Shown here piece by piece: positions 20,873-26,002 of a stretch of 26,002 nt of DNA. Every line of letters starts with the position of its first letter. The stretch's first letter is position 1. Source of the stretch: a virus; IMG/VR virus record IMGVR_UViG_3300020446_000070, positions 1 to 26,002 of that record; one strand, 5' to 3'. The position numbers and the translations under genes were made by a program. Under the pieces are notes generated by a model. That model saw only the letters and a list, made by a program, of their open reading frames with translations. It was not told the DNA's origin and ran no database searches.

Positions 20873-21472
20873 ATGGCTTTAACAAAACTAGAAGCCGTGA
20901 ATATCGTCCTCGATGCCATCGGTGAATCACCAGTATCATCGCTCACCTCTGGTTTGCCTGATGCCGAAGCAGCCGAAGCAAAGCTAGACGAGGTTCGCAC
21001 AGAGATACTATCCAGAGGATGGCATCAAAACATGGAAAAAGAGGTTAAGTTAAGGCGTGACGCTAATAACAACATCCTCATATCAAATACATACTTGCGT
21101 GTAGATACCGCCGGTGACGACAAAGACAAGAACGTTGTCCAGCGAACTACATCAGGTAAACGTATGCTGTTCGATGTTAAGAACAGAACATATACGTTTG
21201 ACACAGATTTAGTCTGTGACGTCATCGTCGATATACCGTTCGACGAACTGACGATTGAATTACAAAATTACATTGCATCGAGAGCGGCGCGCAAATTCCA
21301 AGAGTCTGCGCTAGGTTCTGCATCGCTTGATAGTTTTACTGTCAGGGCTGAAGCAGAAGCGTGGTCAGGTTTACAGGACGCCGAAGCTGAGAACGAAGAT
21401 AATAACATCATTCGAGAGAGCCCTCACGTTGCTAATGCAACATACAGACATCATCCGTATTGGGGGAGATAA
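20873..21472 (+). CDS. Tail tubular protein A (T7 gp11-like, gatekeeper)
   Basis: Joins portal and tail nozzle. The 199-residue protein (T7 gp11: 196) begins MALTKLEAVNIVLDAIGESPVSSL, a hallmark of the family, with LSRGWHQNMEKEVKL near residue 47 and a C-terminal YIASRAARKFQESALGS helix region. CAGGAG 7 nt before the ATG. It is followed 4 nt later by the gp12-like gene. Confidence 0.94.
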   Translation: MALTKLEAVNIVLDAIGESPVSSLTSGLPDAEAAEAKLDEVRTEILSRGWHQNMEKEVKLRRDANNNILISNTYLRVDTAGDDKDKNVVQRTTSGKRMLFDVKNRTYTFDTDLVCDVIVDIPFDELTIELQNYIASRAARKFQESALGSASLDSFTVRAEAEAWSGLQDAEAENEDNNIIRESPHVANATYRHHPYWGR

Positions 21473-21475
21473 CAA

Positions 21476-23806
21476 ATGGGCAAACTCGTCGAACAGAGCA
21501 TCAAGACTATGTATCAAGGGGTGTCGCGTCAGCCCGACCCTGTTCGACTGCCGGGTCAGGTTCAAGAAGCTGACAACATCCTTGTATCTATTGTCACCGG
21601 TGGTATCGAAAGCCGACCGGCGTCTAGACATATTACAGAGATTCCAAGCCTTAACGATACAGACACACCGGCAATCTATGCGTACTCTAGAGATGCTATT
21701 GAACGTTACATGATTATTATCAACAACGATGATCTCAACGTTTATGATCTTGAGGGCAACTTACAGACTGTAAATTTCCCAGACGGTAAAAATTACTTAG
21801 CATCTACAAACGAGGTAAGTGACTTTAGTTTCGTTACAATTGCTGATTTTACTATTATCGCAAATGCACAAATCAACGCAGCAATGGCTCCGTCAACCTA
21901 TGTGCCTCAGTATCGTGCGCTTATCAATTGTCGTACTACAAATACACAAACGACTTACAAGATTGATATCAGCATAAACGGTGGTGCATTTTCAAACAGA
22001 TGGACTAAGGCTGTCACTACAGCGCTGTCAAATACCCAGCTAGCTGCTGATGTGTTCAATAACTTTAGTTTGCCTAGTGGTTTCACTAAATCACGAATAG
22101 GTGAGACTATTATTATTACAGGCAACCAGCCGTTTGACATACGCCACCAAGGTACAGACGCAACATACGGTCCTTGGGCGATGACAGATACAATCCCACA
22201 ACGTGAGTATTTACCATCCGCAGCGCCAGACGATTACTACATTCGTGTAGGTCAAAATATTGATGGCGACCAGTATGGCTATTGGGCTAAGTTCGACAGC
22301 GATGAAGGTGGTTGGATTGAAAGTGTTAATCCTAGTGAGGATAATGATTTTGATTTGGCAACAATGCCACACTTCCTAATTAGAGAAGCGAACGGAACAT
22401 TTACATTCCGACAAGGTGATTACGGTGGGCGTATCTCAGGTGATAATGAAATTGTACCACCACCCGACTTTGTTGGTAACGGCATCGAAGCCGTAGCGTT
22501 TCACCGTAACAGGCTTGTGTTTGTATCTGGTGAAAGTGTGAACTTTAGTCAGGCTGGTAAATACTTTACCTTCTGGCCCGACTTCTCAACGCAAACTTTA
22601 GACTCCGACGGCTTTGGACTAACGGCCTCTTCTGAGACTGTGAACGATTTGAAACACGCTGTTGGTTTCCGTAAGGCATTATTCCTGACGTCTAACAAGG
22701 CGCAGTTTGAGGTGGCTGGTGCTAACATCCTGTCACCAAAGACAGCGACAGTGGATCTGGCAACTACTTATCTTACAGAAGAAAAGTGTAAGCCTATCAC
22801 ACTTGGTAACAAATTGTACTTTGCTGCTAAGTCAGGACGTGACGCGATTGTGTTCGAATATCAGTTTAGTGACCAATCAGTGTCTAACGTGGCTTCGGAC
22901 ATTACACTACACGCGCTAGGTTACATCCCAGCGCCGATTGACCGTATGGCTGGTGACCCAACAAACGACATGCTTATGTTGCTTACAGAACGTGAGCCCA
23001 ATGCTTTGTATATTTATAAGATGTACGAAGACGGTGGATCAAAAGCACAGTCAGCGTGGGCGCGGTGGACATACGGTGCAGACTCTAAAATTAAATGGAT
23101 GGAAGTAATCGATGGCGAATTATTCATGGTTCTCTCGCGGGAGAACGGAACAGTCTTCTTTGAGAAGACATTCCTCAGATACGAACTGTCTACCGAAAAG
23201 CATCCTTATCAGTTGTCTATGGACAGGCAAGTCAAAGTCACTGGAACATATGATGTCAACACCAATCTCACAACGTGGACAGTTCCTTATAACCATAATA
23301 ACGCATCGTCCATTGTTCTATCCACTGATTTCCCTGATGGACAAGTTGGTGAGGTTCTTAACATCGACTTCCCCACGCCGACCACGATCACGACTGTCGG
23401 TAACTATGAAGCGGGGGATGCAATCATTGGCGAAACGTTCACATCGTCAGTAGTCTTATCGAAACTTTATCCGCGTGATCCAAACAACCTTCGTATTGCT
23501 ATTACGTCAGGTCGTTTCCAACTTAGGACCATCGCGTTTAACTTTAAGGAAACAGGTTACTTTCAAGTAGACATTACGCCAGAATTTAGACCGACAAAGA
23601 CATTCCAGTTTACTGGTCGTATTATCGGTCGAGGCACATCCAGGGTTGGTGTCGCACCAGTAGAGGCGCTTGGTCAATTTAAGATACCAGTAAGAGCCAA
23701 TGCAAACGCGGTAACTATCCGAATACATAACAGTACTGAGAAACCGGTGAACATCATGTCCATCGACTATACAGGCTACTTCAACGAAATAACACGACAG
23801 GGGTGA
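21476..23806 (+). CDS. Tail tubular protein B (T7 gp12-like nozzle)
   Basis: Six copies form the tail nozzle. The 776-residue protein (T7 gp12: 794) has the typical start with SIKTMYQGVSRQPDPVRLPGQV, IVTGGIESRPA, then a beta-propeller-like body with AVAFHRNRLVFVSGESVNFSQAG near residue 340 and LTASSETVNDLKHAVGFRKALFLTS. GGGGGAG is 6-12 nt before the ATG. It sits between gp11-like and gp14-like genes, as in T7. Confidence 0.94.
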   Translation: MGKLVEQSIKTMYQGVSRQPDPVRLPGQVQEADNILVSIVTGGIESRPASRHITEIPSLNDTDTPAIYAYSRDAIERYMIIINNDDLNVYDLEGNLQTVNFPDGKNYLASTNEVSDFSFVTIADFTIIANAQINAAMAPSTYVPQYRALINCRTTNTQTTYKIDISINGGAFSNRWTKAVTTALSNTQLAADVFNNFSLPSGFTKSRIGETIIITGNQPFDIRHQGTDATYGPWAMTDTIPQREYLPSAAPDDYYIRVGQNIDGDQYGYWAKFDSDEGGWIESVNPSEDNDFDLATMPHFLIREANGTFTFRQGDYGGRISGDNEIVPPPDFVGNGIEAVAFHRNRLVFVSGESVNFSQAGKYFTFWPDFSTQTLDSDGFGLTASSETVNDLKHAVGFRKALFLTSNKAQFEVAGANILSPKTATVDLATTYLTEEKCKPITLGNKLYFAAKSGRDAIVFEYQFSDQSVSNVASDITLHALGYIPAPIDRMAGDPTNDMLMLLTEREPNALYIYKMYEDGGSKAQSAWARWTYGADSKIKWMEVIDGELFMVLSRENGTVFFEKTFLRYELSTEKHPYQLSMDRQVKVTGTYDVNTNLTTWTVPYNHNNASSIVLSTDFPDGQVGEVLNIDFPTPTTITTVGNYEAGDAIIGETFTSSVVLSKLYPRDPNNLRIAITSGRFQLRTIAFNFKETGYFQVDITPEFRPTKTFQFTGRIIGRGTSRVGVAPVEALGQFKIPVRANANAVTIRIHNSTEKPVNIMSIDYTGYFNEITRQG

Positions 23807-23810
23807 TAAT

Positions 23811-24374
23811 ATGTGTATGACACTTATGGTGGCTTCACTCGCGATGTCAGCCGTGGCGGGTATGAGCGCGATGAAAGAAGCCAAGAAAGCTGGTCAAAGA
23901 GCAAACCAACAAGCAATGGATGCTTACGACCAAGCAGCGGCAAATACGAAAGCTAAATATGCAGAAACTAACCGAAAGATTGCTGAAAGCCAGATTGATG
24001 CGTTTGATGAAAAGTCAGACAAAATGCGAGAAGCTAATTATGCGCTAGGAACATTTAGGGCATCAGAAACATCATTAAGTGACGCATCACTAGGTACAAT
24101 CTTCTTTGAGCAATTGTATGGCGATAGTCTGGATTATGTACGTTTGGATAGAAATGCACAACGTGAGTTCCAAGCCTTTGAATCAGAAAAGACTGCGGCC
24201 GAAATTCAATACATCAATGAAACAACGATGGCACAAAACCAAGCAGACAATGCTGTAAGAGAAGCTAACGCCAGACGGTCACAAGCATTTATGAATATGA
24301 TTGGGTCAGGCTTACAGATTGGTACAGGCTATTACAATCAACAACAAACTATTAATACGTTAGGGAAACTATAA
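23811..24374 (+). CDS. Internal virion protein (T7 gp14-like)
   Basis: Ejected with the genome to help form the channel across the host envelope. The 187-residue protein (T7 gp14: 196) has a hydrophobic N-terminal span (LMVASLAMSAVAGMSAM), long Ala/Gln/Glu-rich helices (residues 20-150), and a C-terminal AFMNMIGSGLQIGTGYYNQQ region. That plan and the position after gp12 support the call. Start ATG 23811 has GGGGTGA just upstream. Confidence 0.85.
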   Translation: MCMTLMVASLAMSAVAGMSAMKEAKKAGQRANQQAMDAYDQAAANTKAKYAETNRKIAESQIDAFDEKSDKMREANYALGTFRASETSLSDASLGTIFFEQLYGDSLDYVRLDRNAQREFQAFESEKTAAEIQYINETTMAQNQADNAVREANARRSQAFMNMIGSGLQIGTGYYNQQQTINTLGKL

Positions 24375-24377
24375 GCG

Positions 24378-26002
24378 ATGGTACAAAGAACACCTAATGT
24401 CCTGTCGCAAACTGCTAGCGCACAAGGCGGCATGGCGACAGTAAAGAATAGGCGATTCCAAAATCAACAGGTTTCGCAAATATCAAAATCAGCCGGTCTT
24501 AACCCTTTTGCGGGTGACCTGACAAATGCGTTCAACAGCTTCTTCGGACAGGTGTCTAAGTCTATCGATAATCTACAGCAAGTAGAATTCCAAAAAGACA
24601 AGATAGAAGCAAAACGTTTTGCGCTAGAGAAACGCAAGCAAGCCAGTGTCGATGCCGTCAATGCATTTAATAGTGGCGATTTTACATCTCTCGAAGAAGC
24701 AAAGAAAGCAAACAAAAGTCAGTACAAAGACGAGTATGGCTACGGTCAGGCATTCGAAGAAAGCTACGGTCAGGCAACTGGTGGTAAAATGTGGGCTGAC
24801 TTCGAGGCTGCGTCTGTAAACGTTGCTCCCGAACAATATGAACAGTTTGCTAGTGATTGGTGGGAAAATAACTACGCGGACGGTACTGGTAGTGCAACTG
24901 CCGACCTTCAAGTACAGGCAGCGTGGCAAAAGAACTACCAGCAAAAGCGTGTAAGCATGGCGCTAAAAGCTGTAGAAAATCAGCGTGAGACTGCGCTGGT
25001 GGCTGCACAAAACTCAGCGCAAACAATTGTCAAAACACCGGGGGGATGGGGCTACGAACAGTACTACGAATTGAAACGTAAAGTAGGCGCTATCAATCCG
25101 ACGTTACCTGACGGCAAAGTTAGGGCAGCGACGCTCGACTTACTTATGAGTGCTTCCGTTGCAAACGGTAAAGTGGGTACACAGAACTTTCTAGCGTTTC
25201 TAGACAGGGCTGACATATCATCTGACGATGAGGTGGACATGGGTCCAGCGCCTAGTTTGGCTGACCGCTTTCCACAAGACATCGCGGCACTTAAGCAGAA
25301 GACATACAGCTTATTGCAAAACTACGTCACCGTCGAAGGTGTCGAGGCAGTTACTAGATTTAATAAAGACCTAACGACTGTCCTTAACGAAACTCAAGGC
25401 AACGTAGATGAGCGTATTAAAAGACTAACTGACATGTCGACAAGCATGGGTGGTTTGCTTAATACGCCGGGCGTTAACATGACGATGATAGGTACAGCTA
25501 GAGCGGAAGTTGCCAAGCATTTAACAACAGCGACAAAGCTAAAGCTAGGTATGAATCGAGTTGCTGAATTTGTTAAAGGTGGTGGGAATGTTAATCCACA
25601 TCCGTCGCTTACAACAGAGTCTGTTAAAGAGTTGATGCCTAACATGATGGGGCAACCCACGTTCAACTTCTTGGCAGATAGTGATGTAGCTATCAATGCG
25701 GGAAACATGTTGAATGAGGTTATCCAGCGTTTTGGCTTAGAAGCTGTAGACGATGATACATTGCAGATGATTAAAGCTGGACTAATGTCAGACGACCAAT
25801 CAAAGCAAGAAGCCTCACTATCCGTTTTGCGTGTTATAGACCCGACTTTCGAAATAGCTTCTAAAATGTTCAAAGACGATACTGACGTTCTCAGTATGTT
25901 TACTGTAAACACAGACGGCTCTATTACGGCAGACTTGTCTGATGCTCAAAACCCAGGATTGCTAGCGTCTAGAGATTTTGTCAGGGAAACCGGTATTGAA
26001 CA
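24378..26002 (+). CDS. Internal virion protein (T7 gp15-like), truncated by window end
   Basis: Open from ATG 24378 to the window edge, 541 codons, with no stop; T7 gp15 has 747 residues, so about three quarters is present. It starts MVQRTPNVLSQTASAQGG, has a charged helical stretch (FQKDKIEAKRFALEKRKQAS), then GYGQAFEESYGQATGGKMW and SDWWENNYADG, followed by long mostly helical sequence. The call rests mainly on position after the gp14-like gene, length and helical plan. No strong SD; the start is 4 nt after the previous stop. Antisense readings across this span are shadows. Confidence 0.8.
   Translation, partial: MVQRTPNVLSQTASAQGGMATVKNRRFQNQQVSQISKSAGLNPFAGDLTNAFNSFFGQVSKSIDNLQQVEFQKDKIEAKRFALEKRKQASVDAVNAFNSGDFTSLEEAKKANKSQYKDEYGYGQAFEESYGQATGGKMWADFEAASVNVAPEQYEQFASDWWENNYADGTGSATADLQVQAAWQKNYQQKRVSMALKAVENQRETALVAAQNSAQTIVKTPGGWGYEQYYELKRKVGAINPTLPDGKVRAATLDLLMSASVANGKVGTQNFLAFLDRADISSDDEVDMGPAPSLADRFPQDIAALKQKTYSLLQNYVTVEGVEAVTRFNKDLTTVLNETQGNVDERIKRLTDMSTSMGGLLNTPGVNMTMIGTARAEVAKHLTTATKLKLGMNRVAEFVKGGGNVNPHPSLTTESVKELMPNMMGQPTFNFLADSDVAINAGNMLNEVIQRFGLEAVDDDTLQMIKAGLMSDDQSKQEASLSVLRVIDPTFEIASKMFKDDTDVLSMFTVNTDGSITADLSDAQNPGLLASRDFVRETGIE

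Noticed and set aside
25394-25912. 172-aa reading frame on the minus strand
   Set aside because: It is the antisense of the gp15-like gene, in a region where all other genes are on the + strand.

Overview
The window is a contiguous, almost gap-free stretch of a T7-like podovirus genome (Autographiviridae-type), with every gene on the + strand. It carries an integrase and an attachment site, so the phage is probably temperate. The attachment site matches, from memory, the 3' half of an alphaproteobacterial initiator tRNA (tRNA-fMet). That match, the base composition and the gene set (class II ribonucleotide reductase, MazG-like protein, DUF3310 protein, GNAT protein, short Pol A) suggest an alphaproteobacterial, possibly marine, host. 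The host is an inference.

Layout. (1) 1-2880 is an accessory/early region: a Cys-rich DUF7227-like protein, a 41-aa membrane peptide, an orphan cytosine-C5 DNA methyltransferase and a chain of overlapping small genes, two with Cys pairs. Two intergenic gaps here (411-493 and 1683-1769) each fold as a type II hammerhead self-cleaving ribozyme placed exactly at the stop codon of the upstream gene. (2) 2881-5389 is the lysogeny module: a repeat-rich control region, a 41-aa membrane peptide, an XRE-type regulator, a hypothetical gene, a tyrosine integrase, a small membrane protein and the attP site. (3) 5390-16382 is transcription, replication and nucleotide metabolism: single-subunit RNA polymerase, ssDNA-binding protein, RusA-type nuclease, winged-helix protein, primase-helicase, HNH endonuclease, Pol A, 5'-3' exonuclease, DUF3310 protein, MazG-like protein, class II RNR and a membrane peptide. 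(4) 16398-26002 is a GNAT enzyme followed by the virion module: gp7.3-like protein, portal, scaffold, terminator, major capsid, terminator, two tail tubular proteins and internal virion proteins. The last gene runs off the window.

How it works together. The phage RNA polymerase would transcribe the downstream replication and virion genes, as in T7. RusA, exonuclease and RNR would support DNA processing and dNTP supply. The attP lies between integrase and RNA polymerase, so integration would place these two genes at opposite ends of the prophage. The XRE gene and the direct and inverted repeats before it probably form the lysis-lysogeny control.

The strongest unexpected features are the paired hammerhead ribozymes. 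Next are two long out-of-frame gene overlaps (HNH/Pol A, 101 nt; exonuclease/DUF3310, 295 nt) and the layout of attP. No gap without a gene is longer than 300 bases.
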